Positions 53,021-62,533 of a stretch of 64,000 nucleotides of DNA are shown one piece after another; positions within the stretch are counted from its first letter, which is position 1; every line of letters starts with the position of its first letter. Where the stretch lies: NCBI GenBank assembly GCA_900079685.1, contig LT599018.1, forward strand, positions 613,012 through 677,011. The letters are read 5' to 3'. A model generated the notes under the pieces. That model saw only the letters and a list, made by a program, of their open reading frames with translations. It made no database searches and had not been told where the DNA came from. The stretch comes from an uncultured delta proteobacterium (GTDB lineage Bacteria > Desulfobacterota > Desulfovibrionia > Desulfovibrionales > Desulfovibrionaceae). A program made the position numbers and the translations under genes.

Positions 53021-53836
53021 CTATCGGGCCTCGCGTAAATACCGCACGGCATTTTCAAAAATAACCGTGCCCAGAGGTGCGCGTTCGCCACGGGTCCAGC
53101 CCGGGTGGTTCGTTTCGTGGGAAAACGCTTCCGGGTGCGGCATGAGGCCGAAAATTCTGCCCGTCGGGTCCGTCAGGCCGGCAATGGCGTTGGGGGAACC
53201 GTTGGGGTTTTCCGGGTAATGCTGGGTCGGCAGGCCTGTTTCCGGGTTCGCGTAGTAAACCGGGGCCAGATTTTCCGCCATGATGCGGTTCATGATGGTG
53301 TCATTGTCCACAACCAGGCGGCCTTCGCCGTGGCGCACGGGAAGGTAGAGCCGGGTGAGCCCTTTGGTGAACACGCAGGGGCTGGCACTATTGACGGCAA
53401 GCGTGCACCAGCGGTCCTCGAACCGGGCGGACTCGTTGTGCATGAGAGAAACCTGGCGGGTCAGGTATTGCAGATCCAGGGCGGGCAGCAACCCAAGTTT
53501 GACAAGGAGCTGAAATCCGTTACAAATGCCCAGGACAAGGCCGCCCTTGTTCAGGTACGCAAGCAGTTGGTCCATGAGCGGCGCGTTATTCGCGTCCGTG
53601 CTGTGTTTCCAGCGTATGCTCGCGGCCTGGGCGGCGCCGAGGTCGTCGCCGTCAAGGAAGCCGCCCGGGAAAACCAGAAGGCTGTAGCCGTCCAGACGGG
53701 CTTTGCCGTTGGTCATATCGGAAAAGTGAATAATATCGGTCTTGTCGGAACCGGCAACAGTCGCCGCATGGGCGCACTCCACTTCGCAGTTGGTGCCGTA
53801 ACCGGTGATAACCAGGGTGTTGACCGTGCCAGACAT
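53021..53836 (-). CDS. purQ: Phosphoribosylformylglycinamidine synthase, glutaminase subunit
   Basis: 271 residues, class I glutamine amidotransferase. Start VNTLVITGYGTNCEVECAHA, oxyanion-strand LLVFPGGFLDGDD, nucleophile Cys in LVLGICNGFQLLVKLG and catalytic His-Glu in LMPHPEAFSHE. It supplies ammonia to PurL in purine synthesis. It is somewhat longer than the roughly 225-residue Bacillus type. AAGGAG precedes the start. Divergent from pyrG. Confidence 0.9.
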   Translation of the reverse strand: MSGTVNTLVITGYGTNCEVECAHAATVAGSDKTDIIHFSDMTNGKARLDGYSLLVFPGGFLDGDDLGAAQAASIRWKHSTDANNAPLMDQLLAYLNKGGLVLGICNGFQLLVKLGLLPALDLQYLTRQVSLMHNESARFEDRWCTLAVNSASPCVFTKGLTRLYLPVRHGEGRLVVDNDTIMNRIMAENLAPVYYANPETGLPTQHYPENPNGSPNAIAGLTDPTGRIFGLMPHPEAFSHETNHPGWTRGERAPLGTVIFENAVRYLREAR

Positions 53837-54009
53837 GGAAACTCCTTGAAGCGCAACGCATACAATTTCAGCGCGTTGCTGGTGAAGATCGGGGGAATCA
53901 CTTTACTTTCATGCGGTATCGCAGTCAACTGCTGACCGCTTTGCAAAAATAGGGTATGTATACCCGATTTCATAAAACGACCCACCCAATAGACGCAGCA
54001 GAGGATGTT

Positions 54010-55686
54010 ATGAGCGCAGACAAAAAGGCGGCGGCCAAGGAAACGAAGTATATTTTCATCACCGGCGGGGTTTTGTCCTCGCTGGGCAAAGGCATGGCCG
54101 CGGCGTCCATCGGCGCGTTGCTCAAGGCGCGCGGGCTTTCCGTCACCATCCAGAAGCTGGACCCGTATATAAACGTCGACCCCGGCACCATGAACCCGTT
54201 GCAGCACGGGGAAGTGTTCGTCACGGACGACGGCGCGGAAACGGACCTCGACCTCGGCCACTACGAGCGCTATCTTGGCGAACCGCTCAGCCAGAAGAAC
54301 AGCTATACCTCGGGCAGCATTTATTACCGGGTCATCACCAAGGAACGGCGCGGGGATTATCTCGGCAGCACCGTGCAGGTCATCCCGCACGTTACGGACG
54401 AGATCAAGCACGCCATCCGCAGCCTTGAGGACCACCATGCGGACGTGGTCATCGTGGAAATCGGCGGCACGGTCGGCGACATTGAAAGCCAGCCGTTTCT
54501 TGAAGCCATCCGCCAGATGCGGGGCGACCTCGGCAAAGACCTCTGCCTGTATATCCATCTTACGCTCGTGCCGTACCTGCGCGCGGCGGGCGAATACAAG
54601 ACCAAACCCACCCAGCACAGCGTTAAGGAACTGCGCAGCATCGGGATCCAGCCGGACATCATCCTCTGCCGCTGTGAGGAAGCGCTGACCTCCGACCTGA
54701 AGCGGAAAATCGCGCTGTTCTGCGACGTGGAATCCGACGCGGTCTTCACCTCCGCCGACGTTACCAACGTGTACGAAGTGCCCCTTAAGTTTTACGAGGA
54801 AGGCCTGGACCAGAAAATCGCCATCATGCTGCGCCTGCCGGCCAAAAACGCCAAGCTCGAACCCTGGCGCAAACTCGTGCAGGGCATGGCCAACCCCAAG
54901 GGCGACGTGACCGTCGGTATCGTGGGCAAATACGTGGAGTTGAAGGAAGCCTACAAGAGCCTGCACGAAGCGCTGATCCACGGTGGCGCCGCCAACGAGG
55001 TCAAGGTCAATCTCCGGTATATCAATTCCGAGGAATTGAACCCCAAGAACCTTAAAGAAAACATGGCCGGGCTGGACGCGGTGCTCGTGCCGGGCGGCTT
55101 CGGCAACCGGGGCATTGAAGGAAAGATCGAGGCCATCCAGTACGCGCGGAAAAACAAGGTTCCGTTCTTCGGCATTTGCCTGGGGTTGCAATGCGCCGTT
55201 ATCGAGTTCGCCCGGAACGTGGCGAACATTCCTGACGCGAATTCGGAAGAATTCAATCCGTTCGCGGAAAACAAGGTCATCTACCTGATGACGGAATGGT
55301 TCGACCCCCGTAAACAGTGCGTGGAGCAGCGCGATTCCGTCAGCAACAAGGGCGGCACCATGCGCCTGGGGGCGTATCCCTGCCATCTGCTGCCGGGTAC
55401 CATAGCCCACCAGATTTACGGCGGCAAAGATACGATCGAAGAGCGCCACCGCCACCGGTTTGAGTTCAACAAGGCTTACAAGGGCGCGCTTGAAGAAAAG
55501 GGAATGATATTCAGCGGCATGTCTCCCGACGGGGAACTCGCGGAAATCATCGAACTGCCGGATCATCCCTGGTTCCTGGGCTGCCAGTTCCATCCGGAAT
55601 TCAAGTCCACCCCCATGCGCCCGCATCCTCTGTTCGCGGGCTTTATCGGCGCGGCCAAAAAATACCGCGCGGACCATACGAAATAG
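54010..55686 (+). CDS. pyrG: CTP synthase
   Basis: 558 residues, normal length. The synthetase domain starts [20 protein letters not shown] (P-loop), with [12 protein letters not shown] and [17 protein letters not shown]. The glutaminase domain has PGGFGNRG, nucleophile Cys in [12 protein letters not shown], and catalytic His in [11 protein letters not shown]. It converts UTP to CTP. Located 10 bases before kdsA, it feeds CMP-Kdo formation. AGAGG precedes ATG 54010; 18 upstream in-frame codons are unsupported. Confidence 0.95.
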   Translation: MSADKKAAAKETKYIFITGGVLSSLGKGMAAASIGALLKARGLSVTIQKLDPYINVDPGTMNPLQHGEVFVTDDGAETDLDLGHYERYLGEPLSQKNSYTSGSIYYRVITKERRGDYLGSTVQVIPHVTDEIKHAIRSLEDHHADVVIVEIGGTVGDIESQPFLEAIRQMRGDLGKDLCLYIHLTLVPYLRAAGEYKTKPTQHSVKELRSIGIQPDIILCRCEEALTSDLKRKIALFCDVESDAVFTSADVTNVYEVPLKFYEEGLDQKIAIMLRLPAKNAKLEPWRKLVQGMANPKGDVTVGIVGKYVELKEAYKSLHEALIHGGAANEVKVNLRYINSEELNPKNLKENMAGLDAVLVPGGFGNRGIEGKIEAIQYARKNKVPFFGICLGLQCAVIEFARNVANIPDANSEEFNPFAENKVIYLMTEWFDPRKQCVEQRDSVSNKGGTMRLGAYPCHLLPGTIAHQIYGGKDTIEERHRHRFEFNKAYKGALEEKGMIFSGMSPDGELAEIIELPDHPWFLGCQFHPEFKSTPMRPHPLFAGFIGAAKKYRADHTK

Positions 55687-55696
55687 CGAGCGCTGT

Positions 55697-56527
55697 ATGC
55701 AGACAAAACGGGACATGACTCCCGAAACATTATACGCGCGCCTGTGTGAACGCCCCTTTGTGTTCGCCGGGCCGTGCGTGCTGGAAAGTTACGAGCTGGC
55801 CCTGGAAACCGCGTACGCGGTGAAAGCGGCTGCTGCGGCAGCCAATCTGACGGTTGTCTTCAAAAGTTCGTATGATAAGGCCAACCGGACGTCCGCTTCG
55901 GGATTTCGCGGGCCCGGCATGGAAAAGGGGCTGGAGTGGCTTGCGCGTATCCGCGAGGAAACCGGCCTGCCGCTGGTGACGGACGTGCATGACCCTGTAG
56001 AGGCCGCCATTGCCGCGACCGTCGTGGATATCCTGCAAATCCCCGCCTTTTTGTGCCGCCAGACGAACCTCCTTGTGGCGGCGGCCAAGACCGGCATCAT
56101 CGTCAACGTCAAAAAGGGGCAGTTTCTGGCGCCCTGGGACATGGGACCAGTGGCGGATAAAATCCGCGGGGCCGGGAACAAAAAAATTCTTCTCACGGAG
56201 CGCGGGGCCACTTTCGGGTACAACAACCTGGTCGTGGACATGCGCTCTTTCCCCGTCATGCGCGCAATAGGCTGCCCGGTCATCATGGACGCCACCCATT
56301 CGGTGCAGTTGCCCGGAGGGCAGGGCGCGTGTTCCGGCGGCGACCGCCGCCATGTGCCGACCCTGGCGAAAGCCGCCGTGGCCGCCGGCGCGCACGGGGT
56401 GTTTCTTGAATGCCACCCGGACCCGGACAACGCCCTGTGCGACGGCCCCAACAGCTGGCCCGTGGCGCAGCTCGCGCCTCTCCTGAAAGACCTGGCCGCT
56501 CTCTGGGAACTGACATATGTCCGCTGA
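55697..56527 (+). CDS. kdsA: 3-deoxy-D-manno-octulosonate 8-phosphate synthase
   Basis: 276 residues. Motifs: FVFAGPCVLESYELAL, FKSSYDKANRTSASGFRGPG, LVTDVHDP, IPAFLCRQTNLL, VKKGQFLAPWDM, LTERGATFGYNNLVVDMRS and VIMDATHSVQLPGG. It joins phosphoenolpyruvate and arabinose 5-phosphate. The Cys in GPCVLES and the downstream His/Asp are metal ligands of the metal-dependent class. It overlaps kdsC by 11 bases. Confidence 0.95.
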   Translation: MQTKRDMTPETLYARLCERPFVFAGPCVLESYELALETAYAVKAAAAAANLTVVFKSSYDKANRTSASGFRGPGMEKGLEWLARIREETGLPLVTDVHDPVEAAIAATVVDILQIPAFLCRQTNLLVAAAKTGIIVNVKKGQFLAPWDMGPVADKIRGAGNKKILLTERGATFGYNNLVVDMRSFPVMRAIGCPVIMDATHSVQLPGGQGACSGGDRRHVPTLAKAAVAAGAHGVFLECHPDPDNALCDGPNSWPVAQLAPLLKDLAALWELTYVR

Positions 56528-57131
56528 CGCGTTCGATGACTCTTTGGGCGCCGCCGCGCATGCCTCGGACATCAGGCGGTTCGCGGCGCTTTCCGGGGAG
56601 GCGCGCGCCCGCATCGCCAAGGTGAAATTGCTCATTTTGGACGTGGACGGCGTGCTGACGGACGGCGGCCTGTATTACGGCGCCGACGGCGGCGTAACCA
56701 AACGGTTCAACGTGCAGGACGGGCTCGGCATCGAGATAGGCCGGCAAAGCGGCCTGTTGCGTTTCGCGGTCATTACCGGTATGGACAAACCCGCTGTGGC
56801 GGCGCGGCTCCGCGATCTGCATATTGACGATTACTTTCCCGGCCTTATTGATAAGCGGGAAAGCTGCGATATTGTGTGTCAACGCCATCAGCTTGACAAA
56901 GAAGAAGTCGCGTTCATGGGCGACGATTGGATCGATATTCCCGTCATGGCGGCTGTCGGCGTGCCGTTGGCCGTCAGCAACGCGCAGCCGGAGACAAAGG
57001 CCGCGGCCCTCTATGTGACGGAGGCCCGTGGCGGCGACGGGGCCGTGCGCGAGGCAGTCCGGCTGATTTTGTACTGCAAGGGACAACTTGACCAGGTTTT
57101 CACTGCCTGGATGAAACGATACGGTTCATGA
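56517..57131 (+). CDS. kdsC: 3-deoxy-D-manno-octulosonate 8-phosphate phosphatase
   Basis: 204 residues, HAD superfamily without cap. Motif I LLILDVDGVLTDGGLYY (both Asp), motif II VITGMDKPA, and motif III-IV around VAFMGDDWIDIPVM. The N-terminal 35 residues are longer than in E. coli KdsC. It dephosphorylates the KdsA product to Kdo. It overlaps kdsA upstream and lptC downstream (ATGA). Confidence 0.93.
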   Translation: MSADAFDDSLGAAAHASDIRRFAALSGEARARIAKVKLLILDVDGVLTDGGLYYGADGGVTKRFNVQDGLGIEIGRQSGLLRFAVITGMDKPAVAARLRDLHIDDYFPGLIDKRESCDIVCQRHQLDKEEVAFMGDDWIDIPVMAAVGVPLAVSNAQPETKAAALYVTEARGGDGAVREAVRLILYCKGQLDQVFTAWMKRYGS

Positions 57132-57784
57132 AAAAAATCCTCGGCGCCTTGAGCGTCTTTATAGCTCTGGGCATTGCCTGGTATATCTTCTCGGACGGCG
57201 GGCTGAACCTGGGCGCCGCCAAAAAGCAGATCGTGCAAACGGCGCAGGACGCCGTCGTCAGCAATGCCGCCCCGGAAGACGTCGCGGCGCTTGCCTTGAA
57301 GGCCATCAGCCTGACGCAGGGCGAACACGGCGCCGAACTCTGGCGGCTGAAAGCCGACTGGGGGAACATGCGCCGCCGCGACAACGTTATGGAGCTTGAA
57401 AAACCCCACTTCACGTACTATATGCCTCCTGACAACAAAGCGGTCACGATTACCTCCAGCAAGGGGGAGATCGAGCAGGAAGAGCAGAAAATCCGCTTCA
57501 TTGATTCCGTTGTCGCCACCTATGACGGGCGCACGCTCCACGCGCCGGAGATGCTCTACTTCGGCAAGTCCCGTGAACTCGTCTGCCCTCAGGGTGGCAG
57601 GGTGGAGGGCGAGGGCTATGAAGGCTCCGCCAACCGGATCGTCTGGCGTGTGAATGAGCAGATTATTGAGTCGCTAGGCAATGTTGACGTTTCCTTTGAG
57701 AATGATATTTTTACCACCCAGCCGGAAGACGCCGGAACGCCGGGGGCCCACAAAAGGCCTGGTGCGAAAAACGCCCAAGGATGA
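57128..57784 (+). CDS. lptC: LptC-like lipopolysaccharide transport protein
   Basis: 218 residues with one N-terminal membrane helix (ILGALSVFIALGIAWYIF) and a periplasmic beta-jellyroll (HGAELWRLKADWGNMR, HFTYYMPPDNKAVTITS, GSANRIVWRVNEQIIES). It receives lipopolysaccharide from LptFG and passes it to LptA. It overlaps kdsC and lptA by four bases each. Confidence 0.88.
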   Translation: MKKILGALSVFIALGIAWYIFSDGGLNLGAAKKQIVQTAQDAVVSNAAPEDVAALALKAISLTQGEHGAELWRLKADWGNMRRRDNVMELEKPHFTYYMPPDNKAVTITSSKGEIEQEEQKIRFIDSVVATYDGRTLHAPEMLYFGKSRELVCPQGGRVEGEGYEGSANRIVWRVNEQIIESLGNVDVSFENDIFTTQPEDAGTPGAHKRPGAKNAQG

Positions 57785-58446
57785 GCATGCGAATGGATTG
57801 TAACGCCCACTACGCCACGCCGTCGCAACGGTATGCCGGGAAAATTATCGGCATCGCGGTTGTTGTCTGCCTTTTTGCGTTGGCCCCGCTTGCCGGGGTG
57901 ATCGCGGCCCCCGCCGCGGCTCCCGCGTCTTCCGCAACCGGCGCGCCTGGCGCGCCTGGCGCCCCCAAAGGGAACAGCACGCGGATCGTATCCGAAAAAA
58001 TGACATACGACTCCAACAAGAACCAGGTCGTTTTCGAAGGCAACGTACACGTTACCCGGCCGACCATGGAAATCTGGTCCGACATCCTGACCGTCGTCAT
58101 GGACGACAGCGGCAAAAAAACCGCCTCTTCCAACTCCAGCTCCCTGGGGGTGAACGGTGGCAAGGTTGACAAGATCATCGCGGAACGGAACGTGCGCATC
58201 AAGCAGGAGAACAAGAACGGCACCTGCGGCAAGGCGACGTACTTTGTCAACGCGGGAAAAATCACCATGGAGCAGAACCCGGTGCTCGTTGACGGTGACA
58301 ACCGTATCCGCGGAAAAATCATCAACTATTACACCGAGTCGGGTAAAAGCGAAGTTCTCGGCAACGTTGATGTCCAGTTCACGACCGACGACAACAAGGG
58401 GCCGTCGCTCCCCGGCTTCGGCGCCGGGGAAAAGGCATCGCAATGA
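57781..58446 (+). CDS. lptA: LptA lipopolysaccharide bridge protein
   Basis: 221 residues. The signal peptide is around IIGIAVVVCLFALAPLAGVIAA; an Ala/Gly/Pro repeat (GAPGAPGAP) follows. The jellyroll starts TRIVSEKMTYDSNKNQVVFE, the typical OstA/LptA opening GNVHV, and ends GNVDVQFTTDD. It forms the periplasmic oligomeric bridge to LptD. It overlaps lptB by four bases. Confidence 0.9.
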   Translation: MSMRMDCNAHYATPSQRYAGKIIGIAVVVCLFALAPLAGVIAAPAAAPASSATGAPGAPGAPKGNSTRIVSEKMTYDSNKNQVVFEGNVHVTRPTMEIWSDILTVVMDDSGKKTASSNSSSLGVNGGKVDKIIAERNVRIKQENKNGTCGKATYFVNAGKITMEQNPVLVDGDNRIRGKIINYYTESGKSEVLGNVDVQFTTDDNKGPSLPGFGAGEKASQ

Positions 58447-59165
58447 GCACATTGCAGGCAGAAGGGCTGCGTAAGCGCTACGGCGACCGCGAGGTGGTGC
58501 GCGGCGTTTCCGTTTTCGTCAACCAGGGCGAGGTCTGCGGTCTGCTCGGGCCGAACGGCGCGGGCAAAACAACGACCTTTTACATGCTCACCGGCATCCA
58601 GAAGCCCACGGCTGGCGAAGTGCGGCTTGACGACAAGGTCATCGCGGACTGGCCGCTGCATGAACGGGCGCGGGTCGGGGTTTCCTACCTGCCGCAGGAA
58701 AGTTCCGTCTTCCGCCGTCTGTCCGTCATGGACAACCTTCGCGTCATCCTGGAGCATACCGGCCTCTCCCGCAAGGCGCAACGCGACAAGGCCTGGGCTC
58801 TCCTGGAGGAATTCCGCATCTCCCACCTGGTGAACTCTTTGGCCGCGCACCTTTCCGGCGGGGAACGCCGCCGCCTTGAAATCGCCCGCGCGCTCATCCG
58901 GGAGCCGAAGTTCGTACTGCTGGACGAGCCCTTCGCGGGCATTGACCCCCTTGCCGTCGACGACATCCAATCCCTCATCATCGGCTTGAAGGACAAGGGG
59001 ATCGGCATCCTTATCTCGGACCACAACGTGCGGGAAACGTTGCGCATTTGCGACAGAGCCTACCTCATGCACGAAGGCGAGGTCATCATTGAGGGAACGC
59101 CGACGGCCATCGTCGCCGACCCCAAGGCCCGCCGCGTGTATCTCGGCGAAGGGTTTTCGCTATAA
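58443..59165 (+). CDS. lptB: LptB ATPase of the lipopolysaccharide exporter
   Basis: 240 residues. Walker A LGPNGAGKTTTFYML, Q-loop SYLPQESSVFRRL, signature HLSGGERRRLEIAR, Walker B FVLLDEPFAGIDP and switch His in LISDHNVRETL. It powers LptFG, encoded 17 kb away. It is the last gene of the overlapping pyrG-to-lptB run; a sigma54 gene, its common neighbour, is absent. Confidence 0.95.
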   Translation: MSTLQAEGLRKRYGDREVVRGVSVFVNQGEVCGLLGPNGAGKTTTFYMLTGIQKPTAGEVRLDDKVIADWPLHERARVGVSYLPQESSVFRRLSVMDNLRVILEHTGLSRKAQRDKAWALLEEFRISHLVNSLAAHLSGGERRRLEIARALIREPKFVLLDEPFAGIDPLAVDDIQSLIIGLKDKGIGILISDHNVRETLRICDRAYLMHEGEVIIEGTPTAIVADPKARRVYLGEGFSL

Positions 59166-59295
59166 GCCCATCCTCGTGTTTTTCATGAGAAGCGTTGTAT
59201 AAAATACTTGCCTTTTTTTCGATTTCCGCTATTTTTTCGTGCTGTTCATGGTTCTGCCGTGAACTTCGTATCTGACGCAAGGGGAGGTGATTGTT

Positions 59296-59499
59296 TTGCC
59301 CGGAGTATATCTTAACGATGACGACTACAGCTTCGACATCGCGCTTCGCCGTTTCAAGAAGCAGGTGGAAAAGGCCGGCATTCTTTCGGAAATGAAGAAG
59401 CGCCAGCATTATGAAAAGCCGAGCGTCATGCGCAAGAAGAAAAAGGCCGCCGCCCGTAAGCGTCTGCTGAAAAAAATGAGAAAGATAAACCAGGGGTAA
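59296..59499 (+). CDS. rpsU: Ribosomal protein S21
   Basis: 67 residues starting [18 protein letters not shown] from a TTG codon with GGGGAGGTGA at ideal distance; GTG 59287 in frame overlaps that ribosome site and is not credible. The basic tail [17 protein letters not shown] is typical. It heads the rpsU-yqeY-dnaG macromolecular-synthesis cluster. Confidence 0.93.
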   Translation: MPGVYLNDDDYSFDIALRRFKKQVEKAGILSEMKKRQHYEKPSVMRKKKKAAARKRLLKKMRKINQG

Positions 59500-59566
59500 G
59501 CAATGATTGACGGAATGCGGTCGCGCCTCCGTTCGCATATTGCTCTACAGCCTTTCTGACACGGCC

Positions 59567-59591
59567 GGGAAACCTGGGAACCAGGTTTCCC
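59567..59591 (+). terminator. Hairpin after rpsU
   Basis: Perfect 11-bp stem GGGAAACCTGG / CCAGGTTTCCC with a 3-base loop, followed by a T-rich but interrupted stretch; likely attenuates read-through from rpsU into yqeY. Confidence 0.7.
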
Positions 59592-59703
59592 TGTTGTGTC
59601 TTCTCCGTCTTTTCTGTTCAAGGTCGATCCGGGGCCGGTTTGCGGCCGCACCGGCCCAAGGCGTTTTCGCTGTGTCATTCCCCCCAACCCACGGGGTTCC
59701 GCC

Positions 59704-60156
59704 ATGAGTTTATCGCAACGTTTAGAATCCGATTACCTCACCGCCTATAAATCCAAGGACGCCGTCCGGCTTTCCGTCTTGCGGCTTCTGAAAACGGCCA
59801 TGAAAAACCTTCTTGTGGAGCGCCTGCAAAAGCCGCTGGAAGAAGGTGACATTCTTGACCTTGTCGCCAAGCAGTGCAAACAGCGCCAGGATTCCATCGC
59901 CCAGTATACCGCCGCCAACCGACCTGACCTTGCCGCCAAGGAAGAAGAGGAGCTGCGCATCCTGAAAGAGTATATGCCCGAACAAATCACGGGCGACGCT
60001 CTGCGCGCGTTGGTCAGGGAACTTGCGGCCGAGACCGGCGCGGCAAGCCCCAAGGATATGGGCAAGATCATGCAGGCGCTGACGGCCAAATACAAAGGCC
60101 AGTACGACGGCAAGGAAGCGAGCGCCGTTGTGCGCGACGTTCTGGCAGCCGGCTGA
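59704..60156 (+). CDS. yqeY: GatB/YqeY domain protein
   Basis: 150 residues. LSQRLESDYLTAYKSKDAVR start, RQDSIAQYTAANRPDLA and EEEELRILKEYMPEQI are the family blocks; TGAASPKDMGKIM and the C-terminal helix complete it. The domain resembles the tail of the GatB amidotransferase, and its function on its own is unknown, possibly tRNA-related. It lies between rpsU and mutS2. Confidence 0.9.
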   Translation: MSLSQRLESDYLTAYKSKDAVRLSVLRLLKTAMKNLLVERLQKPLEEGDILDLVAKQCKQRQDSIAQYTAANRPDLAAKEEEELRILKEYMPEQITGDALRALVRELAAETGAASPKDMGKIMQALTAKYKGQYDGKEASAVVRDVLAAG

Positions 60157-60160
60157 TTCC

Positions 60161-62518
60161 ATGGATTCACGGGCTCTGACGCTTCTTGAGCTGCCCAAGG
60201 TGCTTGGCTACCTTGCGGAAAAAGCTGTTTCCGAAGCCGGTAAAGCGGCTTGTCTCGCTCTGCGCCCGCAAAACGAGGTTGCCGCCGTCCGCAAGGCGGG
60301 CGCCTGGTTCGCGCAGGGACGCATCTGGAAGGCCAAAACCGGGTTCATTCTCCCCGCGTTCCTCAGCCTTGACGGCGTTCTGGCCTACCTTGAATCCCCC
60401 CTTGCGCTTCTGGATATCGACGCTCTCTGGGGCTTGCGCCAGACGCTTGTTCCCGCGAAGGAGCTTTTGGCGTCTCTGGAAGAGACCGATGCGCCGGACG
60501 GCGAATCGCAGTGGCCGCTGCTCGCGGAGCGGGCGCGTTCCTTTGCGTTCCCGCACCAGAGTATTGCCGCGCTCGTCCGTTGCCTCGCGGACGACGGGCG
60601 GCTGCGCGACGAAGCCTCGCCCGAGCTGCTCCTCGCTCGCGGGGGTATCCGTTCCCTGCACCAGACCTGCGCCCGCAGGGTCAGGGAGTTCATCCAGCAG
60701 AACAACCTGGAGCAGTTTCTCCAGGACGATTTCATGACCCTGTCCTCGGACAGGTACGTGCTGCCCTTAAAGACAAACTTTAAGGGACGGCTCCAGGGCG
60801 TTATCCACGATTACTCGCAAACCGGTGAAACCTGCTATTTCGAACCCGTGTTCCTGATGGAAGTGAACAACCGGCTCCAGGAATTAAAGCAGGAGGAACG
60901 CGAGGCGGAGATCAAGGTCCTGCAGTACCTGACCGGCCTGATACAGGGAGAGCTGCCCGCCATCCGCGACGTATACGCGCTGCTGACGGATATGGACGTC
61001 ACCCTTGCGGCCGCGGCGCTTGCGGACGTTTACGGCGGCGTTGCCGTCGAATTCGGTGAGGAAGAGCCCGTCGCTCTGCATAACGCCTGCCACCCCCTGC
61101 TGTTTTTGCAGCATAAGGCCGGGCCGAAAACGTCGCCGTCGCCCATTCCCGTGGATATTCTGCTCAAAAGGGAACAGCGGGCCCTCATCATCAGCGGCGG
61201 CAACGCGGGCGGCAAGACGGTCAGCCTCAAAACGCTCGGCCTCACGGCGCTCATGGGCATGTGCGGCCTGCCTGTCCCGGTGGCGCCCGGCAGCACCTTG
61301 CCCTTGTGGCGGGATATGCACGTTTTTATCGGTGACGAGCAGAGTCTGGAAGATCACGTCTCCACCTTCACCGCCCAGATCCGCAATCTTTCAAAGGCCT
61401 GGGACGCCGTAGGCGCGCACAGCCTGGTCATTCTCGATGAATTCGGCGCGGGCACGGACCCGGCCCAGGGCGCGGCCCTGGCGCAGGCCGTTGTGGACGG
61501 GTTGCTCGATGCCGGGGCCTACGTCCTGGCTGCCACCCATTTCCCGGCCTTGAAAGCGTATGCGCTGTCCCGTGAAGGCGTTCGCGCCGCGTCCGTGCTG
61601 TTCGATCCCAAATCGAAAAAACCTCTGTTCCGCCTGGCCTATGACCAGGTGGGCGCCAGCCAGGCGCTCGACGTCGCCAAGGAACACGGCCTGCCGGATC
61701 CCATCCTGCGCCGGGCCGAACAATACCTGCTCCTGGACGGCGCGGACACGAGCAGCCTCATCGACAGGCTCAACGCCCTGGCCGTGGAGCGGGAGAAGGA
61801 ACTTTCCGGTCTTGAGGCCGAGCGCAAAAAGCTGCACGACAAGCGGACCCGGCTGGACGAAAAATTCGCCAAGGAACGGGAAGAACTTTTCGGCCGCATC
61901 CAGGCGGACGCCCAACACGTTCTGCGGGAATGGAAAATGTCCCGGATCAGCCACAAACAGGCCTTGAAGGAACTTTCCAAAGCCCGCAAAGACCTGCTGG
62001 CGGAAGCAGGCGCGGCGCAGCCGCAAGAAGTCCCTGCGGCGCAGGGGGCCTCTGCGTCTGAATATTTCCCCGGCATGACGGTGCGGTATACGGCATGGGA
62101 CAAGAACGGCACCGTGCTCGAGGTGGACAGCCGCCGGAAAAAGGTGCGGCTGGATCTTTCCGGGGTCACCGTCTGGGTGGACATGGCGGATTGCGTCCCC
62201 ACCCAGGCAAAGGAACGCAGCGCCGGAGTGCCGCACGTTCCCGCCCAGGCCGCGCCGGGAAAATACGCCTCCGGCAACAGTGTACGCCTTGACCTTAGAG
62301 GCATGCGTGCTGATATTGCTATAACGGAACTTGAACGTTTTCTGGATGCCGCTATAATGAATGGCCGCACGGAATTGGAAATTTTGCACGGACGGGGTAC
62401 CGGGGCTTTACGCCGCGAAGTCCACGCCTTTTTGAAAAACTACCCGCCGGCGGCTTCCTTTGCCGTCGCCCCTGAAGATCAGGGAGGCGACGGGGTGACA
62501 TGCATTGTGTTGAAATAG
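60161..62518 (+). CDS. mutS2: MutS2 ATPase/endonuclease
   Basis: 785 residues. Helical core and clamp in the first 300; Walker A ALIISGGNAGGKTVSLKT near 345, Walker B SLVILDEFGAGTDP, then LAATHFPALK. A long coiled coil (about 530-620) follows, and the C-terminal Smr nuclease domain is VRLDLRGMRADIAI with ILHGRGTGALR. It acts in suppressing recombination or in ribosome-collision rescue, depending on species. It starts 4 bases after yqeY. Confidence 0.93.
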   Translation: MDSRALTLLELPKVLGYLAEKAVSEAGKAACLALRPQNEVAAVRKAGAWFAQGRIWKAKTGFILPAFLSLDGVLAYLESPLALLDIDALWGLRQTLVPAKELLASLEETDAPDGESQWPLLAERARSFAFPHQSIAALVRCLADDGRLRDEASPELLLARGGIRSLHQTCARRVREFIQQNNLEQFLQDDFMTLSSDRYVLPLKTNFKGRLQGVIHDYSQTGETCYFEPVFLMEVNNRLQELKQEEREAEIKVLQYLTGLIQGELPAIRDVYALLTDMDVTLAAAALADVYGGVAVEFGEEEPVALHNACHPLLFLQHKAGPKTSPSPIPVDILLKREQRALIISGGNAGGKTVSLKTLGLTALMGMCGLPVPVAPGSTLPLWRDMHVFIGDEQSLEDHVSTFTAQIRNLSKAWDAVGAHSLVILDEFGAGTDPAQGAALAQAVVDGLLDAGAYVLAATHFPALKAYALSREGVRAASVLFDPKSKKPLFRLAYDQVGASQALDVAKEHGLPDPILRRAEQYLLLDGADTSSLIDRLNALAVEREKELSGLEAERKKLHDKRTRLDEKFAKEREELFGRIQADAQHVLREWKMSRISHKQALKELSKARKDLLAEAGAAQPQEVPAAQGASASEYFPGMTVRYTAWDKNGTVLEVDSRRKKVRLDLSGVTVWVDMADCVPTQAKERSAGVPHVPAQAAPGKYASGNSVRLDLRGMRADIAITELERFLDAAIMNGRTELEILHGRGTGALRREVHAFLKNYPPAASFAVAPEDQGGDGVTCIVLK

Positions 62519-62533
62519 CCTTGGAGGCATAAG